Shown: positions 1-9,546, numbered from the stretch's first letter. The stretch: 64,000 nt of DNA from Cocleimonas flava (GCF_004339015.1 NZ_SMFQ01000004.1:186001-250000); one strand, 5' to 3'. The notes: a model not told the origin generated them from the letters alone. Translations and numbers: made by a program.

Positions 1-991
1 TATTGTTCCAGATGGCAGCAGAGGTATAAAAAAGAAAATCCTGATTAGTGTCTTTCAAATGAATTTCATTTCTTACTTTTCGATATTCTTCATTCTTTTT
101 GTTCAGCGTCTGGATATCGACGTTGTAGATTTCTTTACCGTAATTAATAAAATACGGAGAGAATTGTTCGTAATCGATATCTTGCAGTGACTTTATGTCA
201 AACATTCTGAGAAACTGTTTATTGCAAAAATCTATCTTGCCATCGGTACTAATCAAAATCCCCTGACTGGAATGGTCAACCAGCTGGAAGAAATTATTTT
301 CACTGATACGATAGCTTTCCCAGAGTTCTTTCAAGTTTTTCAATAGTTCATTGATGGAACTGACAACGACATCCAGTTCATTTCTTTTACTCCGATTCCC
401 TTCCAGAACTATTTCATTATCGAGTAATTCGAAGGATTCAATTTTCTTCAAAGATTGGGTGATATTGACAAGGTGTTTGGTAATCAAGAAATCGACAACA
501 AACAAAATAAAGCCCGCAACCAGGAAGGTACGAATGAAGTTGATAAACAGCACGACAAAAAACTGATTAATTAATGACTGTATGGCGTGATCTTTACTTA
601 TATGGAAATCAAACTCACCGATATGAATAATTTCATTTCGCCTTTCGTACTTGAGGTTACGTTTGTGTTTTATGGTGTTTTTATTATTTTCATTACCGGA
701 TTCTGATATTTTTTCACCCTGAAACAATACGCTCGCATAGGTTACTTCTGGGATTGCCACCAATCCATCAAGCAACACCTGAATTTGCAGCACATCCATA
801 TTCCAGGCGGCTGTTGAAAGCCCTTTCACATGACTTTTTGATATTTGTGTAGAAAGCGTATCGAGATACTCAATATCTTTTTTGTAATCTAAATATAGTT
901 GCAAACTGGTTGCCAACATTGTGACGAACGTACTAAATATGAATACGTAAAACAGCAGGGTTCTATTTAGTTTATGAGTAATGGTATGCAT
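1..991 (-). CDS. Membrane sensor protein with HAMP-like linker and PAS domain, C-terminal part outside window
   Basis: An open frame runs leftward from an ATG at 991 to the window edge without a stop (330 residues visible). It has an N-terminal membrane helix (about residues 10-31), a periplasmic region of about 110 residues, a second helix (about 140-165), a HAMP-like linker and a PAS-like segment beginning near 220 (ENNFFQLVDHSSQGIL). This is the input half of a sensor histidine kinase or a diguanylate cyclase; the output domain is not visible. It starts 13 bases after the stop of the periplasmic binding protein gene, so the two are probably one operon and the binding protein may present a ligand to this sensor, as LuxP does to LuxQ. 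That pairing is inferred from context. Confidence 0.8.
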   Translation of the reverse strand, partial: MHTITHKLNRTLLFYVFIFSTFVTMLATSLQLYLDYKKDIEYLDTLSTQISKSHVKGLSTAAWNMDVLQIQVLLDGLVAIPEVTYASVLFQGEKISESGNENNKNTIKHKRNLKYERRNEIIHIGEFDFHISKDHAIQSLINQFFVVLFINFIRTFLVAGFILFVVDFLITKHLVNITQSLKKIESFELLDNEIVLEGNRSKRNELDVVVSSINELLKNLKELWESYRISENNFFQLVDHSSQGILISTDGKIDFCNKQFLRMFDIKSLQDIDYEQFSPYFINYGKEIYNVDIQTLNKKNEEYRKVRNEIHLKDTNQDFLFYTSAAIWNN

Positions 992-1003
992 TGATACTTC
1001 TTG

Positions 1004-2167
1004 TTAGTTAACGTTATTAAAGACGTGACGTTCTTTGTTTAGCGTGTTACTAAACGTGCTTAGCTCATCAATCAATAGTTGTGATCCGAAATGACTGGTT
1101 GAAAAACTCTGGTTATAAGCCTTACTGAATTTTTTATAATCTATTTTCTTCCATAATTCCTGATCAAAAATACGCTCTATACCACTCAAATTTTCATTAT
1201 TGATTGAGCTGAAATGCGTTCTCTTCTGGATGAAATCAGGATAAAAGTGATTGAATTGATCATGCAATAGTACCATCAACCAGGCACCATCAAAAATATG
1301 ACCACCTATGGAGCAAGATAAACGCTGATCTTTGATTTCCTCAAATGTCGAAGGTAACCAATCAATACCGCAGGTGAGCGTGTCTTTACCTATGACTCTG
1401 TTCATATTCTCAGCACCTATTGCTGCGCCGCTTGCCATGTAATCTGAAGCAGACCAAATCAGATTAGTTTCGGGGAATAACTTCAGTAGGTTTTCAACGG
1501 TTTCTGTCGCTCTTCTCTTACTCCAATACGCATTCACGATGTGTAATAACTCCACATCATTATTCTCATCGACAAATACCTGCAAGCCCTTCTTTCTGCT
1601 AATAGATACCCGACTGCGATGGTCGCCGTTAATGCCAATAATATTTATTTTTCCATTTTTATCGGATAACTTTTTCTTTCTCGCTTCAGTGACTAATACT
1701 TTTGCTAACTGATAACCCGCCTGTTCGTCATCTGGCAATAAACTCCCTGACCATGTTTTCGATTGATACTGGTCATACTGACCTTCCTGGTAGTCGGCAT
1801 TGAATAAAAAGGTTTTTTGACCCAGCTGATTAGCCAATTTCATCAATTTAGCCGTGGCAACGACTTCGTTAACCATCACTAGATAATCTGGTCTTGTGGT
1901 TCTGTTTAATACACTCGTGCCTATTTTTATCGTAGTGGTAGGGTTATCATCAGCATATAAAATTTCTAATGAAATCCCCAAATCATCGGCAGCATCTCGC
2001 ATGATTTTATTAACAATATTAAAAAATTGGCTTTCAGCAAAATCTGGACTAATGAAAACTATTGATGGTTTTTTTATGGTACTAACTGTTGCGAGTACAG
2101 GGTATGAAAAAGCACAAACACCCGTAACAACCAATAGAGAAATCAGCTTTATAAAACATCGTTTCAT
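1004..2167 (-). CDS. Periplasmic substrate-binding protein (sugar-binding/LuxP-like fold)
   Basis: The 387-residue protein begins with a signal peptide (MKRCFIKLISLLVVTGVCAF). It continues with a type I periplasmic-binding fold: an early strand (PSIVFISPDF), a middle region with GINGDHRSRVSISRKKG, and a later segment (LIWSASDYMASGAAIGAE) typical of ribose/galactose-type binding proteins. No ABC permease or ATPase is nearby. The only partner is the membrane sensor immediately downstream, so a sensing role is more likely than transport. The ligand cannot be read from the sequence. The ATG at 2167 is directly followed by the signal peptide and is a safe start. Confidence 0.8.
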   Translation of the reverse strand: MKRCFIKLISLLVVTGVCAFSYPVLATVSTIKKPSIVFISPDFAESQFFNIVNKIMRDAADDLGISLEILYADDNPTTTIKIGTSVLNRTTRPDYLVMVNEVVATAKLMKLANQLGQKTFLFNADYQEGQYDQYQSKTWSGSLLPDDEQAGYQLAKVLVTEARKKKLSDKNGKINIIGINGDHRSRVSISRKKGLQVFVDENNDVELLHIVNAYWSKRRATETVENLLKLFPETNLIWSASDYMASGAAIGAENMNRVIGKDTLTCGIDWLPSTFEEIKDQRLSCSIGGHIFDGAWLMVLLHDQFNHFYPDFIQKRTHFSSINNENLSGIERIFDQELWKKIDYKKFSKAYNQSFSTSHFGSQLLIDELSTFSNTLNKERHVFNNVN

Positions 2168-2404
2168 ATAAGTGAGTACACCTTAATTTTTATCCTTTCT
2201 TAATTGTTAATGCCGGAGGTTATCGATGAACAATAATTTGCATGCGTATATTTTTGAATATATTAGTACAGAAATCATTTATTGTTATGACTATTAAGCA
2301 GATAACCCTGTTTCATCGAAATTAACAGGGTATTTAATACACCTACTGTTATAGCAAAAATGCACAAAGATTATCGAGTTTTACACTCTTTCTGGATATA
2401 TATC

Positions 2405-3016
2405 ATGAACAATAAAATTATTAAACAAGGCCTCGATGAAATTGCCACACGGGATTCAGATGTAGCAACTGCATTACTTCAGTTGGGTTATCCAGAACCT
2501 AGAATTCGACCACCAGGGTTTGAAACTTTTTTCTCCATCGTGGTTGGTCAACAGCTATCCACACATGCTGCAGCAGCAATTATGCTTCGTGCACGCGAAC
2601 TATTACCTGAACTCACCGCCGAGAAAGTGCTCGCCGTTACTGATGAACAACTGCGAAGTATTGGGCTATCAAAACAAAAAACGACTTACATTCAAGGTAT
2701 GGCAGAAGCCATCGCCCAAGGTGAGTTTACCCCTGAATCGCTTGAAACCATGGATGACGAAGAAGCGATCAAAGCGATTGTTGCACTCAAGGGTTTTGGC
2801 CCATGGAGTGCTGAAATATATTTGATGTTCTCGCTGCAACGCACCGATATTTTCCCCTCTGGGGATTTAGCCTTACTAGTAGCCTTACAAAAACTCAAAG
2901 GGCTGGATGAGAAACCAACCCCAGCCGAAGCTAAAAAAATAATTGAACACTGGTCTCCGTGGCGTTCAATCGGTAGCTTATTTTTATGGCACTACTATCA
3001 TGGTGCCCCTACCTGA
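2405..3016 (+). CDS. DNA-3-methyladenine glycosylase II-like (HhH-GPD family)
   Basis: Base-excision repair glycosylase that removes alkylated purines from DNA. The 203-residue protein carries the helix-hairpin-helix/GPD segment: LKGFGPWSAEIYLMFSL for the hairpin, then DIFPSGDLAL, whose Asp is the expected catalytic residue. It is shorter than E. coli AlkA (282 residues) and lacks the N-terminal AlkA domain, like the compact Mag-type enzymes. An in-frame ATG at 2360 would add 15 residues. I prefer the ATG at 2405 because a GGA lies 8 bases upstream and the extra residues look unlike the family. It is a single gene with no obvious operon partner. Confidence 0.85.
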   Translation: MNNKIIKQGLDEIATRDSDVATALLQLGYPEPRIRPPGFETFFSIVVGQQLSTHAAAAIMLRARELLPELTAEKVLAVTDEQLRSIGLSKQKTTYIQGMAEAIAQGEFTPESLETMDDEEAIKAIVALKGFGPWSAEIYLMFSLQRTDIFPSGDLALLVALQKLKGLDEKPTPAEAKKIIEHWSPWRSIGSLFLWHYYHGAPT

Positions 3017-3137
3017 TTGACTACGTTCTTCTTTTACAGAACGAAAATCGATTAAAAAATTAGTTTTATTAAACAGTATCCCTAAACCAGTACCCCAAAA
3101 CCAGTGCCCCTAAAACAATGTTCTATTAAATTTAATA

Positions 3138-3163
3138 CACCCCCCTACTTTGGAGCCTTTTTT
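3138..3163 (+). repeat. C-rich interspersed element, short form (copy 1)
   Basis: The copy reads C-run, TACTTTGGAGCC, then a T-tract. It lies between two genes on the plus strand, the glycosylase and metY. Confidence 0.85.
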
Positions 3164-3258
3164 ACGCTATTATTTAACCGAATTAAAAAACTACGTTGTT
3201 ACAATAATTATACATTCACATTCATTATTTAATTTTCTCAAAAATAAAGAGTACCGCT

Positions 3259-4530
3259 ATGAAATTAGAATCAATTGCACTTCACCACGGCTATAAATCG
3301 GAAGCGACAACTAAAGCTGCTGCCGTTCCTATCTATCAAACTACGTCTTATACGTTTGACGATACCCAGCACGGTGCGGATTTGTTCGATCTGAAAGTTC
3401 CCGGCAATATCTATACGCGCATCATGAATCCTACCAATGATGTTCTGGAGCAACGTGTTGCAGAAATGGAAGGTGGTATCGCCGGATTAGCCGTGTCATC
3501 CGGTATGTCTGCGATAACCTATGCGATTCAGGGTATTTGTGACGTAGGGTCAAATATCGTCAGCACTAGTCAGCTTTACGGTGGTACTTATAATCTATTC
3601 GCTCATGCTTTGCCTCGTCAAGGTATAGATGTTCGTATGGTCACTCATGATGATTACGAAGGTTTTGAAAATGCGATAGACGAAAACACCAAAGCCATTT
3701 TCTGCGAATCCATTGGTAACCCAGCCGGTAATATCGTTGACTTGGAAAAGTTAGCAGAAATTGCGCACAAACATGGTGTTCCGTTAATGGTTGATAATAC
3801 GGTAGCGACACCATTTTTATGTCGCCCTATCGATTTTGGCGCTGATATTGTGATTCACTCTTTGACTAAATACATCGGCGGTCACGGAAACTCCATAGGT
3901 GGAATGATTGTTGATTCAGGTAAGTTTGACTGGGTGGCAAACAAAGCTAGGTTCCCTATCTTGAATGAACCAGACCCTTCTTATCATGGTGTGGTTTATA
4001 CAGAAGCGCTTGGCCCTGCCGCGTATATCGGTCGTTGTCGTGTTGGTCCATTAAGAAACACCGGTTCGGCACTTGCACCACACAGTGCATTCCTGATTTT
4101 ACAGGGCTTGGAAACACTCGGGCTTCGTATGGAAAGACACTGTGAAAACGCAGAAAAACTAGCCGCTTACCTTAGCAATCACGAAAAAGTGAGCTGGGTA
4201 AATTACGCAACATTGCCAGATAGCCCTTACGCTGAAACCTGTAAAAAAATTACCAAAGGTAAAGCATCAGGTATTTTGAGCTTTGGCGTTAAAGGTGGAT
4301 TAGAAGCCGGTGGTAAATTCATCGATGCACTTGATATGATCTTACGTTTAGTGAATATCGGCGATGCAAAGTCATTGGCTTGTCATCCTGCAACCACTAC
4401 ACATCGCCAGTTAAACCCAGAAGAATTAGCCAAAGCCGGTGTCAGTGAAGATCTGATAAGAATCTCGGTGGGTATTGAAAACATCGACGATATCATTGCT
4501 GATGTGAGCCAGGCTCTGGAAAAAGTATAA
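3259..4530 (+). CDS. metY: O-acetylhomoserine sulfhydrylase (MetY)
   Basis: PLP-dependent Cys/Met metabolism enzyme that makes homocysteine (or methionine) from O-acetylhomoserine and sulfide (or methanethiol) in the cytosol. At 423 residues it has the family's usual length. Diagnostic segments are the N-terminal PIYQTTSYTFDDTQHGADLF, YTRIMNPTNDVLEQR, the cofactor region SSGMSAITYAIQ, and SLTKYIGGHGNSIGG, whose Lys is the PLP-binding lysine. The C-terminal LVNIGDAKSLACHPATTTH is typical of O-acetylhomoserine rather than cystathionine enzymes. It is monocistronic, followed by a strong terminator. I saw no SAM riboswitch in the 240-base leader. Confidence 0.95.
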   Translation: MKLESIALHHGYKSEATTKAAAVPIYQTTSYTFDDTQHGADLFDLKVPGNIYTRIMNPTNDVLEQRVAEMEGGIAGLAVSSGMSAITYAIQGICDVGSNIVSTSQLYGGTYNLFAHALPRQGIDVRMVTHDDYEGFENAIDENTKAIFCESIGNPAGNIVDLEKLAEIAHKHGVPLMVDNTVATPFLCRPIDFGADIVIHSLTKYIGGHGNSIGGMIVDSGKFDWVANKARFPILNEPDPSYHGVVYTEALGPAAYIGRCRVGPLRNTGSALAPHSAFLILQGLETLGLRMERHCENAEKLAAYLSNHEKVSWVNYATLPDSPYAETCKKITKGKASGILSFGVKGGLEAGGKFIDALDMILRLVNIGDAKSLACHPATTTHRQLNPEELAKAGVSEDLIRISVGIENIDDIIADVSQALEKV

Positions 4531-4568
4531 GCAAACACCAAGTGTTAAAAACGCTATAAAATAGCGCT

Positions 4569-4599
4569 AAAACTGCTGGAAATTCTTTCCGGCAGTTTT
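4569..4599 (+). terminator. Rho-independent terminator of metY
   Basis: Inverted repeat AAAACTGCTGGAA / TTCCGGCAGTTTT with a short loop and terminal T's, 38 bases after the metY stop. Confidence 0.8.
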
Positions 4600-4885
4600 C
4601 ATTCTAGTCTACAAAAATCTAAACGCACATAATACGCTCTGAATTTATTAGTTCTTTATTCATAGCTCAATCGCCATTTATTCATCATTTATTCATCATT
4701 TACTCGTCTTGTTCTAAAAAATTACGCTCAAATTCATTACAAAATAAAAATAAATTGAGTGATAAATATCAATGCTCTGTTTTTTTTAAAGGAAGATACT
4801 CTCGTTCGCGCACACTCAATCATGGCTATCAACACTGATAAGCCATAACTAAAAATGTCTTAACTAATAAACGAAGGACAAAAAA
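4600..4885. other. Intergenic, AT-rich leader before HiPIP gene
   Basis: No gene is visible. The stretch is AT-rich, has short direct repeats (TTCATCATTTATTCATCATTTA near 4680) and ends with AACGAAGGACAAAAAA, a good ribosome-binding site for the HiPIP gene. It presumably holds that gene's promoter. Confidence 0.5.
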
Positions 4886-5224
4886 ATGGAACAAAGTATT
4901 ATCGATCTAAAACGTAGAAACATTCTTAAGAAAAGCCTTTTCGGTTTATCGGCAGTTGTAGCAGCGTCAATTATTGCACCAAGCGTTTACGCTGATGATC
5001 TTCCAGAACTCACTGAAGATGATCCAATGGCAATAGGCTTAGGTTACAAAAAAGATACAGCCACTGTAGATGGTGCTGTTCAGACTAAGCACACGGCTGA
5101 ACAAAGCTGTTCTTCATGTGTTTTATATACGAGTAAATCTGATACAGCAGGCACTTGTACTATCTTTGCAGGAAAACAAGTAAGCGCTACGGGCTGGTGT
5201 ACAGCTTATGCCAAGAAAGCTTAA
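4886..5224 (+). CDS. High-potential iron-sulfur protein (HiPIP)
   Basis: Small periplasmic electron carrier with a [4Fe-4S] cluster. The 112-residue precursor has a twin-arginine-type signal (KRRNILKKSLFGLSAVVAAS), cleaved near YADD. The mature part carries the four cluster cysteines in HiPIP spacing: CSSC, then C in GTCTIF, then C in GWCTAY. The latter two segments are family hallmarks. It probably shuttles electrons between a membrane cytochrome complex and a terminal acceptor; no partner enzyme is next to it. It is monocistronic with its own terminator. Confidence 0.93.
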   Translation: MEQSIIDLKRRNILKKSLFGLSAVVAASIIAPSVYADDLPELTEDDPMAIGLGYKKDTATVDGAVQTKHTAEQSCSSCVLYTSKSDTAGTCTIFAGKQVSATGWCTAYAKKA

Positions 5225-5293
5225 GTTTGTGTTTCCGTTTGAATAAACACTTATAAAAAGCTAAGCGCATAAATCTTTCGATTAATGTAGTGA

Positions 5294-5327
5294 AGCCGAA
5301 AAGCTGAGATTGCTTTTCGGCTTTTTT
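5294..5327 (+). terminator. Rho-independent terminator after HiPIP gene
   Basis: Stem AGCCGAAAAGC / GCTTTTCGGCT followed by six T's. Confidence 0.9.
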
Positions 5328-5809
5328 ATTTGTCTTAACGAGTATCTCGAATAACCCATTCGATCCTGCCTAATTTTCTTTATTCACCATTATCGGTATT
5401 CCTTGTTTTATTGATCCTTGTTTTATTATCCCAAGTTTCCTCGTTTATCCGCTATCAATGGCTTTTAAACATTCAAGCATTTTTTGTTTACTACATTAGT
5501 TTTGTTGAAATACATATTCTTTTAAGTCAGTTTTGTTAAGTCTTTGTAAATAAATGTAAAGAACTAAACCATTACCTTATCCAGCCCTCATACCTTATAT
5601 AGGTTGTAACAATCTATTTAAGGAGACCTATACACGAGAATGATGCCGGATAAAAATGGCTTGAATTCCCTAGTTTTTCCGTAAAACACGATAAATGGCC
5701 TTACTATTCATCTTTTTTTACGAAAAACCTAAGAAATTACGCTCATTTATCTCTCGTCATATTCTCATCATAAATCTCGAAAATTATTTAACTCAGGAAG
5801 GAGTAACAG
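5328..5809. other. Long intergenic region without a supported gene
   Basis: About 480 AT-rich bases. They include a local repeat (TTGTTTTATTGATCCTTGTTTTATTATCC near 5403) and an AAGGAG at 5619-5624 that sits 15 bases from the nearest ATG, too far to support a gene. The end carries the ribosome-binding site AGGAAGGAG for the gene at 5810. Confidence 0.45.
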
Positions 5810-6565
5810 ATGAAGAATTCACTATTGATAGCATTGCTAGGCCTAACAGTTTCGGTAGTAACGCCTTCAATCGCAGCAGCGGATGACTTTAAATTTGGTC
5901 CGAATAAAAACTATAAAAACGATCAACACAGAAACCATAAACACAAACGCGTTAAAAAAGATGTCGCGAAACATCACAACGCCAAACAAAAGCAAATTCG
6001 TCGCGTGACTAAGGTGAAACCTCCTAAGCCACCAAAACTTCATCAACTTCCGCACAAAAGAATAATCGCAAAATTAGATAACAAATCTCAAAAGAGACAC
6101 AACAAGCGTTATATCGATAATCGCAAACACGTTAAAAAGCATGTGAAACATCATAATGAAAGACGTCATTACAATAAGCCACAGTCGTCGTTCTCAATTA
6201 CATGGAGTAGCAACGCACCCCAAATTGGCTATAACAACGTGCACAGAAAAGGCGTTTACAACAAGGGTGCACGCCAAGCGTTTAATATCTATGAACGTAA
6301 GAAGAGACAACAGAGTAGAATTCATCAAGGTAGAGAAAATGGCCAACTAGTAAAGCGTGAAGTGAAGCAACTTCGTCAGGAACAGCGCCAGATTCAACAT
6401 AAGATTGCTTACTATAAGCGCGATGGAAGATTAAACCGACACGAAAAATCAAGAATCAATCATTTGCAAAACGTTGCTTCTAATAATATTCGTAACAAGA
6501 TGAATAATCGTTTAACACGCTGGTCTCAACCAAGAAATAACCACTACGATTATGCCTGGTACTAA
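5810..6565 (+). CDS. Secreted His/Lys/Arg-rich protein of unknown function
   Basis: The 251-residue protein has a signal peptide cleaved after IAAADD. It continues with a very basic, His-rich stretch (about residues 30-120, with HRNHKHKRVKK and KKHVKHHNERRHY). The C-terminal helical segment runs RIHQGRENGQLVKREVKQ, then YYKRDGRLNRHEKSRI. That last segment resembles a widespread family of small periplasmic proteins with the pattern GxLtxxE...DGxLtxxE, which is loosely EF-hand-like. The His clusters suggest metal binding, but nothing proves it. The start is well supported by AGGAAGGAG just upstream. Monocistronic. Confidence 0.75.
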   Translation: MKNSLLIALLGLTVSVVTPSIAAADDFKFGPNKNYKNDQHRNHKHKRVKKDVAKHHNAKQKQIRRVTKVKPPKPPKLHQLPHKRIIAKLDNKSQKRHNKRYIDNRKHVKKHVKHHNERRHYNKPQSSFSITWSSNAPQIGYNNVHRKGVYNKGARQAFNIYERKKRQQSRIHQGRENGQLVKREVKQLRQEQRQIQHKIAYYKRDGRLNRHEKSRINHLQNVASNNIRNKMNNRLTRWSQPRNNHYDYAWY

Positions 6566-6615
6566 GCAACAGAGTTCCAACTAACATTACAGGTACTTTT
6601 ATTAATACCTAGATA

Positions 6616-6652
6616 CATACAAAAAGCCCGGATAAGCCGGGCTTTTTGTATG
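6616..6652. terminator. Bidirectional terminator
   Basis: Near-perfect inverted repeat CATACAAAAAGCCCGG / CCGGGCTTTTTGTATG between two convergent genes, with A-tract and T-tract on the two sides. Confidence 0.9.
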
Positions 6653-6663
6653 TAAAAATGTGA

Positions 6664-6978
6664 TTAATCTTTCTTGGAAATTTTGTCTTTCACATTATCA
6701 ACAAAATCATCAGTGGCATCTTTTACATTATCATAGGCCTCATCAGCTGCAGATTTCACTTCATCGGTAGCATTGCTTAACGCATCAGTGACTGATTTCT
6801 TACAAAATGCAGGGCCCAGGATTTTAGCTCCCAAACAGACGCCCGTTGCTGCGACAAATGCAGTGACTAATAGACCAATAATGGCGAAGAATTTACCGAA
6901 TAACGCAGTCAGTAAGAACATGACAGATAAAACGGCAAACACGACACGCAATTCACAACTTAAATTTTTCTCAAACAT
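6664..6978 (-). CDS. Small membrane protein with amphipathic C-terminal helix
   Basis: The 104-residue protein has one long or two close membrane helices (VVFAVLSVMFLLTALF and FFAIIGLLVTAFVAATGVCLG). An acidic/basic Ala-rich tail of repeating heptad-like units follows (NATDEVKSAADEAYDNVKDA), probably a coiled coil or amphipathic helix like those of apolipoprotein/LEA-like proteins. I do not recognise a family. It sits alone, convergent to the His-rich secreted protein with a shared terminator. A stress or envelope role would be a guess. Confidence 0.7.
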   Translation of the reverse strand: MFEKNLSCELRVVFAVLSVMFLLTALFGKFFAIIGLLVTAFVAATGVCLGAKILGPAFCKKSVTDALSNATDEVKSAADEAYDNVKDATDDFVDNVKDKISKKD

Positions 6979-7235
6979 AGCGACACCTCTATTTAATAAA
7001 CTTAACTGATACCAATATAAACTTAGTTACTGTTTTCTACTAGATTATCTTGCTGTTGAAATTTAAATGATTAAAATTTAGATAAATTGAATCCTAACTG
7101 CTAAGGTTAATTTAAAGAGAAGCAGTTAATCATTAGCCTGATAGAAATCAGCTATATGCAAGTTAATGCAAGAATATAGACATAAGCCAGTAAGTAGATA
7201 TAAGTAAATAAACAGACGACAAAGATAATTTTAAA

Positions 7236-7898
7236 ATGAAAATAATCAATGACTTAAGTCCTGAAGAAATTCAGCAATGTTTAAATAAACAAATACCATC
7301 CAGTTATGATGTTCCTACTTCTCCCGGCAATAGCAACAACAGTGAAACGGGCCAATATCCTAATCAACTGAATAAAGCACAACGCAAAGCGGCAGTCTTG
7401 ATCCCTTTTCTAAGAATTGAAGAGAGCTGGCACATTCTGTTTATTCGGCGCTCAATTATCGAAAATGATATGCACAGCGGGCAAGTTGCCTTTGTCGGCG
7501 GCAAGCATGAAGAAAATGATCCGTCCATCATACATACCGCATTGCGCGAAACTCATGAGGAAATCGGGATCAATCCTAACGATGTTAATGTACTGGGAAA
7601 ATTGAACCCACATTACACTGTAAGTCGGTTTGAAGTGACACCCGTAATCGCCACTGTAGCCTGGCCCTACGACCTAACTTTACAAAAATCAGAAGTCAGT
7701 CATGCCTTTACATTGCCGCTTGATTGGCTGGCAGATGAGAATAATCATGAAATCCGTTATCGGGAAGTGCCGAATGTAAAAGAACCTATTCCAGTGTTGT
7801 ATTTCAAGGAATATGAAGGTGAATTACTATGGGGCGCGACCGCTCGAATGACAGATTCTTTAATTAAGACACTGAAAAACGAGCCTGTAGATTACTAA
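7236..7898 (+). CDS. nudL: NUDIX hydrolase, CoA pyrophosphatase type
   Basis: Hydrolyses the pyrophosphate of CoA-like nucleotides. The 220-residue protein contains the CoA-type motif upstream of the Nudix box (LFIRRSIIENDMHSGQVAFV). The box itself (GGKHEEND, then ALRETHEEIGI) has the one-residue-longer spacing seen in NudL proteins. The second half (PHYTVSRFEVTPVIATVAW) also matches the family. The start ATG has no clear ribosome-binding site, and an N-terminal extension of about 40 residues before the domain is variable. NudL is the best-fitting family; the exact substrate is not proven. Confidence 0.85.
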   Translation: MKIINDLSPEEIQQCLNKQIPSSYDVPTSPGNSNNSETGQYPNQLNKAQRKAAVLIPFLRIEESWHILFIRRSIIENDMHSGQVAFVGGKHEENDPSIIHTALRETHEEIGINPNDVNVLGKLNPHYTVSRFEVTPVIATVAWPYDLTLQKSEVSHAFTLPLDWLADENNHEIRYREVPNVKEPIPVLYFKEYEGELLWGATARMTDSLIKTLKNEPVDY

Positions 7899-7901
7899 AG
7901 G

Positions 7902-7928
7902 CACCCCCCACCTTTGAGGCGTTTTTTT
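7902..7928 (+). repeat. C-rich interspersed element, short form (copy 2)
   Basis: Lies in the 28-base gap between convergent genes. Its T-tract forms the TAA stop codon of the decarboxylase on the minus strand. Confidence 0.85.
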
Positions 7929-9324
7929 ATTGAGTCAGTAAATCGCCTTCTTCTGCACATAACGCTAATACGTTATCTACAATTTCACTCGTTGTATCAA
8001 CATTCCCTAAAATCAAACGGATGCCACTACGGCCTTTAAAGCTTGCGTAATCAATAAACGAAGACCCTTTGCTTTTCAGATTTTTACAGATGGTAATATT
8101 AAGTTCACGCAATTGTTCTTCTGACAGTGCCGCTTCTGGTTCGTATCTAAATAGAATATTCAAATACGCTGAAGGTGCTAATAATGTAAAACGTGGGTGA
8201 TTTTCAATTTGCTCAACACAATGAGCTTTCATTATTTGCAAATGCTCGACTTTATTCGCAAAACCCTGGGAACCATTGGCTTTCCAACTCATCCACACTT
8301 TTAATGAATCTGCTCTGCGCCCACACTGAATGGACTTCTCACCCAGATTAAAGTCTGCATTTTCATCTTGATGGAACAAGTACTCACCGCCGCCGCCAGC
8401 AATTGCGTCTTTCAACATGCCTGGATTTTTTACCTGAATACCCGAAGCCGTCAAAGGTACGCTGAGTAATTTGTGCGCATCCCAACTCATCGAATCCGAC
8501 AACGAAACATCTGACATTAAATGACGATGGTCTTTACTGAATAACACAGGTGCGCCCCATGCGCCATCGACATGCAACCAAAGCGCATAACGTTTAGCGA
8601 TTTCAGCACACGGCTTAATCGGATCATAAGCACCTATCACAGTGGTACCTGCGGTTAACCCAATGTAAAAAGGCGTATGTCCTTTTTCCAGGGAAGACTT
8701 GATCTCTTTTTCCAGCTCTTCTGGGATCAGGCGCCCTTCTTCATCACTGGCCACACCGATCAAATTATCCGTACCAATCCCTAATAAATTGGCAGCACGC
8801 TGACTGGAGTAATGCGCTTGATCAGAGACATAAGCGACCAAGGTTTTACCCAGTAAGCCCAAACGTTTACAGTCACCTACTTTATGATGACGGCCTAACA
8901 TCATGCCGATAAGATTACCCTGACTACCACCACTCACTAGCACCCCTTCACCGTGTTCGTAGCCAATCAATTGATTCCATTGCTTGATTAATTCTAACTC
9001 CATCAATGTAGCGACGGGGCTCATTTGATAGGTATGCATATTTGCGTTGCTTAAGCTTGCTACCCATTCACCAAACAATGCAGGTGCATTTAAACCGGAA
9101 TATAAGAGTTTGAAGAAGTCTGTTTGACTGACATCTGGGTTAAGTCCCACATACTGTTTCGCAAACGCAATAAGTGTTTCTGAATCACAGCCTGAATCTG
9201 ATAATCCAACATCTAGTGTCTCAAGTACTTCTCTGGCAGAAGCCGCCGTATTAACGGGACGATCTTTTTCAAAATCCTGGATGACTTGCTTGAGCATTTC
9301 TAATTCATTATTCAGGTTGTGCAT
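7927..9324 (-). CDS. PLP-dependent group II amino-acid decarboxylase
   Basis: The 465-residue enzyme belongs to the group II decarboxylases, which include glutamate, aromatic amino acid, sulfinoalanine and diaminobutyrate decarboxylases. Visible hallmarks are SGGSQGNLIGMMLGRH (cofactor phosphate region), LTAGTTVIGAYDPI, HVDGAWGAP with the PLP-pairing Asp, and SMSWDAHKLLSVPL, where the Lys after DAH is the Schiff-base lysine. The substrate cannot be assigned from motifs; the sequence is closer to the aromatic/sulfinoalanine branch than to GadB. It is monocistronic. Its stop codon is formed at the edge of a C-rich repeat. Confidence 0.88.
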   Translation of the reverse strand: MHNLNNELEMLKQVIQDFEKDRPVNTAASAREVLETLDVGLSDSGCDSETLIAFAKQYVGLNPDVSQTDFFKLLYSGLNAPALFGEWVASLSNANMHTYQMSPVATLMELELIKQWNQLIGYEHGEGVLVSGGSQGNLIGMMLGRHHKVGDCKRLGLLGKTLVAYVSDQAHYSSQRAANLLGIGTDNLIGVASDEEGRLIPEELEKEIKSSLEKGHTPFYIGLTAGTTVIGAYDPIKPCAEIAKRYALWLHVDGAWGAPVLFSKDHRHLMSDVSLSDSMSWDAHKLLSVPLTASGIQVKNPGMLKDAIAGGGGEYLFHQDENADFNLGEKSIQCGRRADSLKVWMSWKANGSQGFANKVEHLQIMKAHCVEQIENHPRFTLLAPSAYLNILFRYEPEAALSEEQLRELNITICKNLKSKGSSFIDYASFKGRSGIRLILGNVDTTSEIVDNVLALCAEEGDLLTQ

Positions 9325-9546
9325 TGTACTTTTCCAGATTGTAATCGCTTATAACGAAGAATTATTTAAAGAGATTTGACTGGCAAATAGCTAATCAAAC
9401 TAAGGATTGAGTATAGGACGATATTTTTAAATTATTCAGGATCATAACAAAACATTTTAAAGCCTTACCAATATAAAGAAAATTTAACCGGACAAGCATA
9501 TTCCCTAAGCACTCAAAATAAGGTACAAAGGGTCTCTAAAATAATT

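Noticed and set aside
5640-5684. Possible 14-residue leader peptide before the His-rich secreted protein
   Set aside because: The AAGGAG lies 15 bases from the ATG, too far for normal initiation, and no attenuator hairpin follows.
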